Shown here: positions 1 to 13,300 of the stretch, piece after piece
Numbering within the stretch: position 1 is the first letter of the stretch
How the letters are laid out: the number at the start of each line of letters is the position of its first letter
Assembly: GCA_038496445.1 (NCBI GenBank)
Contig: JALMLS010000556.1
Span: forward strand, 124,001-188,000
Length of the DNA: 64,000 nucleotides
Reading direction: 5' to 3'
Source: Trichosphaerium sp. ATCC 40318
Taxonomy: Eukaryota; Discosea; Flabellinia; Trichosidae
Position numbers and translations under genes: made by a program
The notes under the pieces: generated by a model
What the model was told of the DNA's origin: nothing
Database searches by the model: none
Seen by the model: only the letters and a program-made list of their open reading frames with translations

Positions 1-3000
1 TGCTTGTTGTAATGCAACTTTCATTAGATGTATAGCTTGTGAGACATCACCAGGCTCTACGATATTAGATAATCGCATACGTGCCAATCCCTACCACACG
101 TCAATACGTTGTACCATTGAGAAAGAAGAAAAGCGCCAAAGCTGCTCCAAAATTAAGGGAAAAAAGTTGCTTTTAGCTCTTAAGCGGCGACAGCAGTTTA
201 TTACTAAATATCGCTTCATGAACAGCACAAATGTGGTTTTTTGTATTGTATGTACTACGTTGAGGAGTTTTTATGTTTAAAAATATGACAGCAATAGCAG
301 TAACATCAAAAATCGAAAATCGTTTCACATTTTTTTTAGAAGCTATAAAAACACGGACCTCAGCGATACGAATAAGCGATTCAAGCTGCCTTGGTGTAGC
401 AGAGATCGTTCTTCTAGATGTGCCCATTTGCCTCATAGATACATAACCCTGAACCAACGCCTCAGCGCTCTCATCTGTAATCTCAGGCTGACAGTTCGCT
501 TTAGCGTATGAGATATAATCCGTTAATTCTTCAACGGAAAGTGTAGGCAATTCAGATCCATCTTCAACGGCTTTATCCCTCTCATCATCTTCAAAATATA
601 GAGATACCTAAGTACACCAAAGTCATTAAAACAATCAAGTAACACTTATAGAAATAAACGCAAACCTTTCAAAAAAAGAAGAGAATAAAAAACTAAAGAA
701 AAAACCGGACGACACATAACATTGTCACAAGCGATTCTGTCAACAAAAGGACTCGAGTAGTTTAACTACTTGATTGTAATTTGCATTTTAAAATGCTTTC
801 GTAATGAGCATAAAGTAGTATCTTTACCACATTCGCCACAACAAAGACAAACTTTTAAGTGTGAAATTGAAAAAAAAAAAACCAGAAAAACAAATAAAAA
901 CGTACAAGATGCTCAGCAAGTCTTCTATCATTTTGTGTATCAGGTTTATCAAGTATTAAATATACCAAATCAAAACGACTTAACAACGTAGGCGGCAACT
1001 AAGACAAATAAAATCAGCACAATTCCAGAAGTACAAAACATAAAAAAAACCCAATTCGTATGATTAACTTTCCAAAAACAAAAAGTCACTATAAGACGTA
1101 CGCGAATATTGTCCACAACTGACATGTTAGGGTTATACTTACTCTCTACAGGGTTGGCAGATGCTAGTACAGAAGTACGTGCATTAAGAGAGCAAATAAT
1201 ACCAGCTTTTGCTACTGAGATTGTCTGCTGTTCCATAGCTTCATGAAGAATAGATCTTGTCTTATCAGACATTTTATCAAACTCATCGATACAGCATACA
1301 CCCTTATCAGAGAGAACGAGTGCTCCTGATTCTAAAACCGCCTCTGATGTATCAGGATCTTTTGTAACATATGCAGTCAAACCAACAGCAGTAGATCCTG
1401 AATGAGGTTAACATCGGATTTGAAAAAACCACCACAAACCAAAAAAGAGCTTACCTTTTCCTGAGGTGTAAATACCCCTAGGTGCGATTTTTTGAACGTA
1501 TTGAAGTATCTGGGATTTGGATGTACCCGGATCACCACAAAGAAGGATATTAATCTCTGGTCTGAATCGACCAGCACCAGATTCTGAAAATTTTTTATTA
1601 GTGCCTCCGAAAAGTTGGCATAAAATTCCTTTCTTGATATCAGTCAGTTGCCAAATACTCGGTGCTAAACAAGTATAAGAAAACAAATATTGAAAGGTTA
1701 AATACTAGGCGTTGAAGTAGAAAAAAGGAGATCACGTGCCGAAAGACTTGACGAGAATATCAACAATTTCAGGATGTTTTGAAAGTTCAATGCATCGTGC
1801 TTCTTTTCTTGCTTCATCATCTTCAACTACGTTTGTCTCAACATAGGACTGGCTTTGGTATTGGTCTTGTTGTTCAACACCGATACGGTTTTGGTCAGTT
1901 AATTGAAAGTGAATAACGTCAAGAACTTGGGTAAGTCAAGGAGAAAACAATAAAAAAAGTTGATACATTACATAAAAAAAAGAAACACAGGATACACGTT
2001 TTGTAGACTTGTTTGATGTTTCGTCTCTTTGAGTTTACACGGATAGGATGAGCTCTGAATATACCCGTGATTTGTACTTTATCACCAGGTCGTGCTACAT
2101 CAACAAGACTAGATATTAAGTAAGATAATGATTACTCCTGAAATAAAATTCTCCAAAAAAACCAAAACTGATCTAGTACCTGTCGTGAACACATAGTTGT
2201 ACTGTATGAGGTGTAGCACCTTCAGGTATTGCATCAGGTGTTTCTTGAAGCTTTATCATTTGTTTATCAGCATACTCGCACCTAGAATTTAATAAGAAAT
2301 CAACAAACTACCTCGACAAGAAAAAGGAACGGCAAGCAGCATGTAAGCGAAACTATCTACACTACGGCACGAAAAATCGCTTGAAATTATGTAAAATAAC
2401 TATAAAAGAAGTGCTCTTTGCAATTTGATAAAAGGAGAGTTACACATACCTGTTATGAATGAGTACACTTGAATTCCTTGACCGACAATGTTTACAATAA
2501 GTAGGCTCCTCTATACGCCCCATACGAACTTGTTTTGATTCAACAGCCTTGCATATCATACACTGGAAGCATCCCTTTATAAGAAATAAATAAATAATTC
2601 GAATACCAGGACTTATAAGTCAATAAAACAAAAGAACAAAAAAAGAACAACTGTAATTTTTCGAAAAAAGTTTTTACCTTTTTCATGTCCGGAATGACAC
2701 CACTAGTTCTAATTATCATGCCCTTAATAGCAACAAGCTTATCTATATCAGATGGATCAAGAAGACGCATAGGAACAATATCATTAAGATTGTAGACTCT
2801 GAGAAAGAAGTTAGCGCCAAAATTGTTTTCTTGTAAAAAAATACACTTTATTAATAAAAAAAAAAAGAACAGTTGAAGCTTGCTTGCCTGACTTGAATAC
2901 AATTATCATGCATGTCAGCATTGTATTTCTCTACGTATATCATGGTGGCAACCATATCAAGTAATGGGATGATCTTAAACAAGAGTCAGAAGCGAAAACG

Positions 3001-3698
3001 GACCGATTGAAGAAAGATGTTTTCTTCATTATAGTTTAACTGTCGGTGCGTTGTGGTCTTCGTTGCGTGTAATATTACGCACCTCTTGAGGATAGTTAAC
3101 CAAATCGTTGTACCATTTTGTAGATTGGTGAATGTGAGCTGCATCTACATTTAATATGTACGTCTCTGTCTCGTGCATCTATTCGAGAACGGTTAATTCA
3201 GTAAACAACGTTTAAAAAGTTTTTGTAAAATCAACGTGTATTTGAACGTAAAACGCGCTTATGAGCGAATACTCGTATTTTTTAACGTACTTGGTCCAAT
3301 ACGCTCATGTAAAAAGGCTCAATGTCAGCCTCCCGCGTAAATGTTTCCAAAAATCGTTTGATACGCATTTTCGTCTCATTGAAGTCTACGGTTGTACCCC
3401 AGATGTAAGTTTTTTGTACATCATCTTCTTGTTGGAAATCAAAAGAAGCAGGTTCTACAGACGCTGTAGGTTCGACTTGCATAGCGTCAGGTGGATTTTG
3501 ATGCCTTCTGTGTAAATTTGCAAACTCGCCGCGAATAAGCGCGTCAGTAGGCATCAAATCGTCTATATCGCCGAATTCTGTGTCTAGCCCTAACGGCTCT
3601 GAACTTGGTGCGTCGTCATTGTCGGAATCATCGTCAGAAGAGTCACCACCACCCACGTTAGACTCAAGGAGCGCTAATTCGAGTTCAAAATCGTCCAT
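1..3698 (-). CDS. MCM4: MCM4, DNA replication licensing helicase subunit (C-terminus off the left edge)
   Basis: MCM4 is one of the six AAA+ subunits of the nuclear MCM2-7 replicative helicase. At least ten exons are visible. The start ATG is at 3698, and the first exon (3291-3698) encodes an acidic N-terminus and ends at a GTACGT donor. Later exons give the OB/zinc region with a Cys4 ribbon (C-M-I-C then C-K-H-C, about 2460-2560), Walker [12 protein letters not shown] (about 1510-1560), Walker [12 protein letters not shown] (about 1270-1310), sensor-1 [11 protein letters not shown] (about 1120-1160) and the arginine-finger SRFD (about 960). The 3' part (173-550) matches the helical region after the AAA+ core ([13 protein letters not shown]). 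The last visible residues, [19 protein letters not shown], still belong to the MCM C-terminal helices, so the stop lies outside the window. The wording around Walker B and sensor 1 ([19 protein letters not shown]) fits MCM4 best. It shares a roughly 340-bp promoter region with the divergent cytochrome b561-type gene. Confidence 0.95.
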
Positions 3699-4040
3699 AC
3701 GCCGACTAGCTAAAAGTAATTTTCAAAATTAACTTTTATTGGCGGGATAATTTTTGTAAGTCGTGGCTTTTCTAAACGAGTTTTCAACCCACTGGTTGCT
3801 TGTACTCGCATTAAAACGCTGCAGTCATTCTTTATGCGTCAGGCAGGGAATGGCTAATCATCACGTGTTCCAAAAAAGTTATATTGTAAGGTATACAAGG
3901 TGGTATGGGAGCGAGTTTGGTTGTAAACCTCTACCTCACATCTATTTACCGTTTTTTATGCGCATTTTTTCCTCAGTTGTATTTTCGTCAGGCTTGTTCC
4001 AATTCTTCTTTTTTGTACTTCAAAATTAGACCTACAGAGC

Positions 4041-5097
4041 ATGTCAATCGACGACGTATTTGTTCCTTTTATTAACCTGGCCAGTATTGCGCTGCCAGCG
4101 TTAATTGTCACATACACATACATTGCTCTGCCAATCGAATATATCTTTACCTTGCACCCTGTATTGATGTCATTGGGATATCTCTTCCTATTTGTTCAAG
4201 GCGTTTTATTATTGGCTGGGAAGAAGTTCTTTCTAGATTACGTCGTTCCATCTCCTAAAAGAAAGGTTAAAGTGACCTTGCACGTTTTGTTTCAAGTCGT
4301 CGCCCAATTGTTCATTCTATTTGGCTTCTTTGCTATATACATTAATAAAGGCACGTATCGTATTTTCTTAGTGATAGTGAGAACAATGGGATAGTTTTTA
4401 ACGTTGCGATTAGAAAACGCAAGCAAACAACATTTTACTACCTGGCACGCGTGGTTTGGTGTATCTTCTCTCGTTCTAAGCGTCGCACAGGTTCGTTAAA
4501 GCTACATTTAAATCAAAACAACTAAAAAGCGCTGAAACAGTGCTATTAATGCCTAAATAACATGTGGATATGGTAAAACAATATTTATAAACCGAGTAGG
4601 GCATTATTGGGATGTATCTTTACATGCCAAAATGGTTTTGCTGTATAACTATGAAAAAACTAACAGTTAAGAAGTTTCATAGATCCTCAGGCCTTTTTAC
4701 GTACGTTCACAATTGCAACGTGTTTAGAATGAAATTTTTTTTTTTTTTCAATTTAAACCTCTTCAAACGTAAGGCATTAATGTTTCTATGCGTACCACAT
4801 AAAAATTAACAAAAAATATCGTATCACAACTACGCGAAATGAAAAACAAAAAAAAATCAAGAAAAAAAAATCTCACTCGTTCTTTTTTTTTGTAGATTGG
4901 CTCTCGCTTTCATTACAATCCTTATCGCACTCTTCTCTAAGTTTGTAATGCAAAATTTCCCACGTTGGTTATTCGTTACAGAGTATTGTTGTATATCTAT
5001 TATGGGTGTACTTATCATTGGTTATGGACTACGATTCCAGTTTTCAGAGTATTTTACTAGTCCCTTTGCTTCAAAAAAAACAGCATCAACAGTGTAA
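4041..5097 (+). CDS. Cytochrome b561-type transmembrane protein (CYB561D-like)
   Basis: Four exons close in phase: 4041-4350, 4414-4490, 4672-4700 and 4896-5097, giving 205 residues. The family carries two b-type hemes in a membrane bundle and moves electrons, usually from ascorbate to ferric iron or monodehydroascorbate. The four conserved heme histidines are recognisable: LHPVLM (helix 1), the H of TLHVLF (next helix), WHAWFG (third) and FHRSSG (in the 29-nt third exon). About five or six hydrophobic helices are predicted, and the length equals CYB561D1/D2. The first intron most plausibly uses a GC donor (GCACGT at 4351) with acceptor TTAG at 4413. An alternative GTATCG donor at 4355 with acceptor at 4423 also keeps frame and gives 203 residues. 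The third exon is too short to find by open-frame scanning but is required for frame and supplies the fourth histidine. Confidence 0.85.
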
Positions 5098-5161
5098 TTA
5101 AAGACAAAATAAATTAAAAAAAATACAAAGGTATTGTTGACTAGTTCATTTTATGTTTCAT

Positions 5162-5471
5162 CTAAAGAGCTGGATTAGGCTTTAGTACTATTTCACAAAA
5201 GTACATTTTCTGTTGTGGGTAATCATTTGGTGTAATTTCGCCAAAGGTGAAACTGTGGCTTGTAAGGTCTACGTGAAGGAAACTTAAGTAGTTGGCGAGA
5301 GTTTCAGTTTCAACACGTTTTTTGTGCACATGTTTGCATCTACTTTATTTTAGCTTGTTGTAATGAGATGGCTGCTTGTTTTAGCGTCAGGTACATCGTA
5401 TAAAGTCGGCGTAAGAATTGTGTTAAATAATCATCAAAATAGAGTTTTGACGTTTGTATCGTAAGTGGCAT
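5162..5471 (-). CDS. Small orphan protein, two exons, 84 residues
   Basis: The ATG at 5471 follows an in-frame stop directly. Exon 1 (5395-5471) ends in phase 2 at a GTACCT donor and joins exon 2 (5162-5339) after a 55-nt intron ending TAG, with stop TAG at 5162. The product begins MPLTIQTSKLYFDDYLTQF and ends EIVLKPNPAL. It is soluble with an amphipathic N-terminal half, has no signal peptide, and matches no family I know. A 17-codon upstream open frame ends just before the ATG and could be a uORF or an unrecognised exon. The composition and matching phases favour a real gene, but it is short. Confidence 0.45.
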
Positions 5472-5807
5472 TTAGGTAAAGGAGTTTTTGCTCCAGTGCA
5501 AGCGTAGGTTTTCGAAAGAACGCATAGAGCTTGTTTGGAAGACAAACTACTGGCAATGAAATTACTAATCAGTCATGACAATAACCTCGACCTTAAAGAA
5601 ACAATAGTTACGACTGACGTATTCATAGCGGGCAAAATCAAGCGTCAAGATGGATTAGCGGAAGAAAGGAAAATACAATTTGTGTTCGTTTTTTTTTATG
5701 GGTATGTTACAGGTTTTTTTATTGGACTATGATTACACTTTTATACATTTTTGATTGGTTATGGTTTTTGGGTTTTTTTTGTGGTTTTGTTGTTTGTTGA
5801 CGACATA

Positions 5808-6455
5808 TTATTCCGTCAGACATATTGAGCTAATATACTGCGTGTATTTATCATGTACTTCCTCTGGAAACATAGATATAGGCGGTAGAGGTCCATGTTG
5901 TACAATCATATCGCAAGCTGCTTGAAAAGTTTCGGGCGGTACAAAGTCCAACGCTATATCTCCTTCTCCTCCACAGCCGGCTTTTACCATATAATCAGCG
6001 AGAGCGAAGCGTAAAAGTGTTGCAATATGTAGAGCTTTGTCTGTACTTAGAATACCCCAAGACGCGTGTTTGTTTAAGAAAACAGGGTCTTTGCAAGATA
6101 CACTCTCGGTGTCGGTGTTTTTGTTATTTTGGAAAACAATGTCGTCATTTTGTTGCTTTTTCTTTTTTTTAGCTCCTGGTATTACTGTACAGCTCCGACA
6201 ACGCGGTAAACCTGCTAGAGATCCTAACGAATCTGTTGTGCTACTTCTCATGTACTTTGGAAGAGAGTTAATTGTAACACAACGATTGTTTGACTCTGTC
6301 TTTGCTTTGTTCTTTCTTCTTATCTTTACTTTACCATGTTGTAGTGTAAGAAACCATAGTTTACGTTTTATTGATTTTAGCATAAGCTGCGAAGGTATTA
6401 GAATATTTAATAAAGTTGATTTTGAAGTTGATGCTATAAAAAAAGTTGGTGACAT
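5808..6455 (-). CDS. GP-x-P family protein A (unrecognised lineage-specific family)
   Basis: This is a single uninterrupted frame of 215 residues (ATG at 6455). The N-terminal 150 residues are basic and low in order (a KKKKK run and many Ser/Asn). The last 70 residues carry a domain shared with three genes at 51.4-53.7 kb: a hydrophobic helix followed by A-D-Y, a short acidic loop, an alanine-containing helix, the signature QHGPLPPISMFPEE, then a Y-x-x-Y-I motif near the end. I know no named family with this signature. Having no intron is unusual here, since most neighbours have many. Function unknown. The basic tail could bind nucleic acid or direct the protein to the nucleus, but that is only a guess. 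Confidence 0.7.
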   Translation of the reverse strand: MSPTFFIASTSKSTLLNILIPSQLMLKSIKRKLWFLTLQHGKVKIRRKNKAKTESNNRCVTINSLPKYMRSSTTDSLGSLAGLPRCRSCTVIPGAKKKKKQQNDDIVFQNNKNTDTESVSCKDPVFLNKHASWGILSTDKALHIATLLRFALADYMVKAGCGGEGDIALDFVPPETFQAACDMIVQHGPLPPISMFPEEVHDKYTQYISSICLTE

Positions 6456-6499
6456 GTGACGACATACACAAATTTGCTATTTTAGGAAAGTGCGCGTTA

Positions 6500-7180
6500 T
6501 TTTCCTCATCTCCTCTTCTGTGATGTGTTTGCTGTATTAGGATATCTAGTCACCTATAATCTTGTGTACGTGATACTTGGATAAAAGTCAAACAGAATGG
6601 TTGTCTAAAAAAAGGTTTGCCAACAAGTGTTGGTCACGACCCTCGTATTATACTGAGGTTTCTGTATTTGCACATCTCCTGAAATTTTATGTGCTATGTA
6701 ATGTACTTGAGTTTTTTTATTAGGAGTAGAACACGAATATCAACTTACACGGAGTGTTTTTGAGTAGTTTAGTTTTTTTGCCGACACTCCGGTTTTAGAT
6801 GATGTTTTAGTGTTGACATCAACAATACTGTTGATTACGATTAATGACACAGACACAAATGAGCTCATACATAAAACCAAAAAAGACGCTGAAAAAAACA
6901 GTTGCAAATAATAACTCCCAAGTAGGTGCAATTCCAGTTTACAACGAACAAATATTATGAGCGTATGATACAGCCCAAATATGAGTACAAGTATTGTAGA
7001 AATTTCATTCCGTACTGTGACCTAGAGTCTGACTATAAGTGCCTGTGTTACTAACGTCAGACCTTCGAGAGTTTCACATTCAATAGTACACACTGGTATG
7101 TTTAGCTCCTTTTGTAAACAAACCTACGTAATGCAATGGTGTGAATTTAAAGGTGAGTATTAACATAACCCTGTCGACTT
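6500..7180 (-). other. Possible membrane-protein exons between two genes
   Basis: No complete gene could be built here. On the minus strand an open stretch from about 7018 to 6743 reads as two hydrophobic helices (ISTILVLIFGLYHTLIIFV, then a second from SYYLQLFFSASFLVL onward) and ends at a GTAAGT donor in phase 0. Just upstream (about 7100-7035) another frame, KELNIPVCTIECETLEGL, looks coding. I could not find splice sites joining them with matching phases or fix a start and stop. The rest of 6456-7396 shows no open frame I trust. Confidence 0.25.
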
Positions 7181-7396
7181 GAAGATTAAACTCAGGTCAA
7201 AAAAAACTTAGGAACAAACAAATACAATTTTTTTTAATACAATTTCGTGATGTACAAGTGATGTACTTGTATTTACGATCTTCTAGATCCAAGTACACAA
7301 AGTTATTTACAAGAAAAACCGTTGGCTATTGTGGTTGATTTAACCACATACAGATTTTTGTTTTTATCCTTCGAATAGAAAGGTAGAAAAACGTTA

Positions 7397-10300
7397 TCAA
7401 GAGCGAGATTTTGTCTTTTTCTTATGACCACCAAAAAATTTCTTTAAAGACATCGTAGATGGCTTTGCTGGCATTTGAACAACTTGAGCCTTTACAGGAG
7501 GTGGAGGAACTACAGATCTCGTTTTAGATAGCTTAGGCTTTGCAACACGCATAGCTTTAGCGAGATACTACAAGAAAAATGTAAGAAAGAGAAAACGTAA
7601 GTAGGCTTTTGTACCTTTACAATATCTGCGTGTTGTAAGCCCACAGCCATCTTCAATGGTGTCTGACCGGCTTCATTCAATGCATTTAATGACGCACCAG
7701 CGTTGACAAGTATCTTCAAGTAAGTGTTAATGAAGATAAGTCTTAGAAAAATAAAAAGTTGTGTTTTTCTAGAGGTTTGTTTTCTCTTTTTCTCGTACCT
7801 TTATCAACGAATTACGTTTAAAATATACAGCAAGATGCAAAGAAGTATACTCTTTATGTGTGGTAGCTATATCGGGATCACATCCGTTTTCAAGAAGTAG
7901 TGATACAACCTTCTTTTGCGTTCTTTTAGACAAGTCTCTTGCACTTACTGCTATGTGAAGTGCCGTATAACCTAGCAAATAAGTGTTAATCATATACCCT
8001 CAAGTAAAACTCCTTAGGCCTCATAAAAAGGGTTTATCTCAAAGCGAACCAGTTTAGAAGTTTAGAAAGTAGTTTGTAAAATTTGAAAAAACTGGTCTAT
8101 AAATCCTGTATCGCACGTGCCTTTAATATTGTAGTTCCTAGAGTTCGGTCTTGCTTTAAACTTTAATAATTCTACAACACAAGGGTAATAACATCTTGCA
8201 CAAGCACCATGTAACGGCTTCCAACCACCCTATACTTTGTCAAAATACAGCTCAAAGAGAAAAAAGTGAGTTGGCTAAAAACTTACAGGATGACCCAAAT
8301 TTGGGTTTGCACGTTTCTGCAACAAGTACGCTACAATATCGTGGTATCCTTGAGCAGAGGCATGGTATAAAGGTGTCGTTTCATCTGCAGCCATTTGATT
8401 TATAGAGCATCCAAAATCAACCAAAGCTCTTAAAACGATTAATAAGAAAATCATCATAAGACGAAGCACTAAATACGCACTTGACAACGTTTAAGTGGCC
8501 ACTACTGGCGGCTGTATGAAGCGGCCCAAACCCAGTACTATCCACTCTCTTATTAGCATCAATTCCAGTGACGAGTATCTTCATAACAGTAGATAACTCC
8601 CCATCACAACAAGCTTGGTGAAGTGGACTCAAAGGCTAAAGAAAACAAAATCAGATACGTATGTCTAAATATCAACAAAAATCGTACTGCAGAGTGTGCC
8701 TCTGAACGCTTTGTAGCGCCTCTAGTTGTTGCAGGTTCCTTGTGTAATACATCCTTAGTTTCTTCATAGTTGGAAGTCAACATAAGTTTTTTGATGACCA
8801 CAGGTTCAACGAAAGATTGTCTTGCTTTCTTTCTCCTTCTAGCACTCTCTTGAATAGTATCAACATCAGGCTGACCCATAGAAGAAGAGCTACTAGCTTG
8901 AGAGTTCGAACGATTCAGCTTCTTTTTACTCTCGATACTATCAGCATCTAAGTTTTTGATAGCAGTGATTGCTTCTCTGACTTTCGCAGAGTTGAGTCTA
9001 CTCGCATTAAGCACTTCATGAGCATCTGGTATATCAGCTCCTGGTCCTTTAGAAGCTTCAACCTTAAGCTCTTTCTCTAATTTCAACTCTTGATCGAGGT
9101 ATCGTTCCATAGAGTTCAGTTGAGCTTCATTGTCCTGTAAGGTATCTCTGATTTCATTAGCATAAGTCATTGTAATCCTCGACTGATCTTTTGCTACTAC
9201 AGCTACAGAGTCACTATAGTTACCAGTAGATGGCATCATAGACTTGCTTCTCCATGGTCTTGGCATTGGGCTCGATCGTTGTAGTTTTAGGCGTATGATA
9301 GACGGCTTAGGTTTCTTGACTGGTTCGACAGGCTCCTCTTCCTTTTTCTCTTGAGGAATAGGCTTTGTTTCAACCTTTGGCATAGCAACTTTTGTTTGCT
9401 TCTTACCAAAGAAAGGAAGAGAATCAGTTTCCTTTAGCATCAAAGGTAAAGGTTTCTTTGGTTGCTTCTTAGGTTTCTTCTTAGGTTCTTCTTTAGCAAC
9501 TTCAAGAGGCAGTACAGCTGTGCTATCGGTTGTGAATGATGTTTCAGTTGTACCATCATCAAGAACTTGGAGTGTTTTCTTCGTTGCTAAAGGTTCCTTT
9601 TCAGTTACAGTTGACATTGAGCTTAGTTCTGTATCTCTGCTATCAAGTGTACCAAGAGCTGCTTTGAGTTTCTCTACGGGATCCATCTTAGACTTCATTT
9701 TAGGTACAGGTGGATCATCAGGGAAATCAATAGTTGTATCTTCTTCGTGTTTTATTTCAACAACAGAAAGAAGCTTTGGTGGTTCACTAAGAGTACGTCT
9801 ATTGCTCCTAGATCGGGTATCGCTTTGTGTAGAGAACGAACCTACCCTGTGATGTAGATTAAGGTCTACTTCAGGCTTAGATTTTGCTCGAAGTCGACGC
9901 TTTCGTGATACACCCAAAAAATTATCAGGATCTGGAATATTTAAAATATCTATCTTTACATCGGATAAGTCGTCCTCAGAGACACCTGTGAGATTCGATT
10001 TGCTGTCTATAGACTTTGGTTTAATTCTTGATTTTCCTTTAGTGCTCTTACGACGAGAACTCTTTAATAAAACATTAGACGAGTGAATTAGCACGTGATA
10101 AAATCGATCAATGAAGTTTTCTTTTTTCTGTACCTTTCGTTTCTTTGCTTTGTCACCACTATCCTTTCTTGCTCTACGACTTGATTTTCGTTTCTTTGAT
10201 TTTACTTCCAAGATTACCTTCTTTGCATCTTGGCGAGGTGCCATAGTGCTCCGAGAAGAAGAGCTTTTGTTTACTCTCTATAAACAAAAAGTTAGCCAAA

Positions 10301-13300
10301 TTCGAAAAACAAAAAAAAAATGGTTTACTCTTTGGAGGCTCATAACAGGAGTGTTCTCTATATTTGGATTGATATCGAGTTTACTCTCAGGTTCAAGGAT
10401 GCTTTCAAGACGACGAATGTTTTTACTTTCTCTAATGCGAGCCTTAAGCGCATAACTAGCTATTTCTAAGCTTGCAACCTAAAGGTCAAGTTAACTTTAT
10501 AACTTGAGAATATTCAAAAAAAAAAAAAGGTGTACCCTCAAATGACCTTCGAGAAGACCTCCCTCATCTACACCTACTTCATCAATGCGATCTATATCCT
10601 TCATTTTTCTCAAAGAAGAAGTTCTATTCGCCTTTGGCATTATTGTATCTAATACATGAACTGTCGAACGAGAGCTTGAAGAGTTTGCGCTACTGCTGCG
10701 GCTTCTAGCGCTTTTTGGTGGTTTCCAACCTGTCTGTAATTCGTCCACAGCGACATTGTGATCCGTAATAGAAGCCTTCGTACCAGCCACAACTATAATG
10801 CTTGTGCTTTTTGTAAGCCTAGCTGAACGTCCAGGAGTATCCTGCATACTCAATGGAGCTGGTTTACGTAAAGGAGCAACAAAATCTGTTTCCTCCTCTT
10901 CTTCCTCACCAGTAGGAGATGGTGTCTTGTTATCTTCCAAAGCATCAAGAGTAAATCTACCAGGTTTTACAGCCATTGAGCGTTCAGATACTGTATCTCC
11001 AGTAGCAAGAATACTTGCATTTGGCTACAAGCAAGAGGTGAGAATCATAACTTTCGAACAACTAATTCGTACCTTAGCATCTGATAAGTCGGCACGTGAG
11101 GCATTTGAGCGCGTTGTAGAGCATCTACCCGTGTCCACAGCGATGTCATCGTCCCTCAAAAACACAGCAATACCTACGTTTTCGAGAAGTGCTGAAGTGT
11201 GGCTATGCAGCTTTAAAGTGTCTTTGTGCGCACTGCTGCGTTCGGACTCTGTTCTTTCTGAGTCCGTGTCACTAAGAGATAAATCATGTGATGTTGATTC
11301 ATCTTCTTCGAGATCGGATGTATTCCCAAAGGAGTATGCAGAGTCATAACCACTTGAAGCTGAAGGCATACATGCATTGCTGATTGATGAAGCAAAGTGA
11401 TTGATACTTGGTACAACTTTAGTAACAAGTTTCTTTTCAGGTGAATCTGGAGCGATTGAACTAGTCTAAAAAGAAACATTAAGGCAAGAATATAATAAAG
11501 TCGATCATTTCGTACTATTGCGTTCGGTGTATCCAAATGTTCGACATCCATAGCCCCTTTGCTTGTAATACGCATATCTATATCATCTTCATTAAGTACA
11601 GTAGACAATCCTTTGGGTGAGTCACTTCCTATATCAACTGCACTGTCTTTGCGTGTTGATATTGATAGTTCTCCCATATTCTCATCAGCAAGCTCAAACT
11701 GAAGAGCTCCTTCAGGTTCATGACCATTGTTACCATCAGACTTACTCGAACTACGCTCAGATGTTCGACCTGCGTCTACAGCAACATCATCATCTAAGAC
11801 AATTGCCAACGCATTAGCAGCACGAGAAATTCGTGTATCATCGCAATCATTAACAGAGTCATTACTTGAGCTACTGTCCGAATCGCTGGAGTAATCAAGT
11901 GTTTCATTGTCTCGTTTTTCATCTCTTCGTGAACCATCAATTTTAGCTGCATTAACGGATGCATCATGATCAAGAACCAAACAACTCAAGCCTCCTTGAC
12001 TATGGTTATTAAATGGAGCAATGTGTGCAACATGGTCTTCAAGAACATCAGCATACTGATTGTCTTCTGAGCTTTGGTTACGCTCAGTCTCTTGTGGACC
12101 TTCAATTTGTTCCGTATCTACAGCGACTTGAGGGGCAAGGACATCAACACCCAAGTCCTCATGTTCAGCATCTTCAAAAGGTTCAATGTTTGGTGTATGA
12201 AAACTCTCATCTAAATCATCTTGTGACTCATCAGAGCTTTGCTCCCTGTCAGTTTCTTGGGAGCTCTCACTATCCGCTGCATCGGCGGCAATGTCACTAC
12301 CAATTTCCTGCGCATGCACTATTGCGTTTTCACTCAACTTTGAAACGTGAAGAATGTGACCGTCATGTATGGCATCTGCTTTGTCATGCTGCAAATCATT
12401 ACCAGTATCATCGCGCTGGCTTTCACTCTCTTCATCGCGCCCAGTGTCCGTTACAGTATCATTTTCCAAAACATAAGCGCATGGCGTCAATAATGACTTG
12501 CTATAAAGTAAAAGTTTATATCTGCCGTCATGGCTGCGCGACTTGTCTTCAACCTAAAGTTACTTTAGAATAAAAACATATTGATCAAGGCGTACTTTTT
12601 CATCATCGTCACTACTACTATCAGTACTGTAATCGTCTTCATAACTTGAAGCTTGTTGTAGAACACTATTAACAGTAGCCATAGATTCAGAATCACTAGA
12701 AGTTGATACTGTGTAGGAATCATTTGACGCTGAGCTATATCTTGATGGGCTCAAAGTATCCAAATGATCCTCTGTGTGAATACTTTGTAGGTTTTCCACA
12801 TCACCTTCACTTTCATCATCCTTAAAAGACTTTAAGAATGATTAATTCAAGAAATGAGGTACCTCAAGCTTCTCAAGGCTTTCATTTTCAGCAAGTTCGG
12901 ACTTTGTATATAAACTGTCTTCGTCAGAAGCCTGTGACATATTTTCTGAAGCCTCCTCGCTTGACTCAGAAGCATTATCGTATTCATCTACCTTCTTCGC
13001 TAACTGTTGATCTAGACTAATATCACTATCGTCACTATATACACTACGACTTGTATAGGAGTACTATAAGGCAAGAATTAGAAACAAAGTTCTTTAAAAG
13101 CGGTAAAACAACAATAAAAAAACCTATTACCTCACTGCTGTACTCAGAAGCTTCATCAAAATCTGATTGATTATTGTCATCGTCATTAATAACAATAGTG
13201 TTAATAGGAGATCCATCTTCACTCTCATTGGATTGTTCCAGATGCTCTCCGTCTCGTGATTCTTCAGCAGAAATACCAGTCTCCCTATCTTCACTATTCT

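Noticed and set aside
3261-3515. Plus-strand open frame of 84 codons
   Set aside because: It is antisense to the first MCM4 exon and has no coding features of its own.
4580-4630. KPSRALLG-like peptide in the b561 intron, which resembled part of the family
   Set aside because: No acceptor lies between an upstream in-frame stop and this peptide; the 29-nt exon at 4672-4700 fits both phase and the histidine motif instead.
6037-6459. Plus-strand frame of 140 codons with hydrophobic runs
   Set aside because: Complementary to GP-x-P protein A; its Phe/Leu runs come from the Lys/Asn runs on the other strand.
10798-12573. Long plus-strand frames (183 and 186 codons), one rich in His/Gln
   Set aside because: Shadows of the acidic Ser/Asp-rich exons of the CH-ankyrin gene; composition mirrors the opposite strand.
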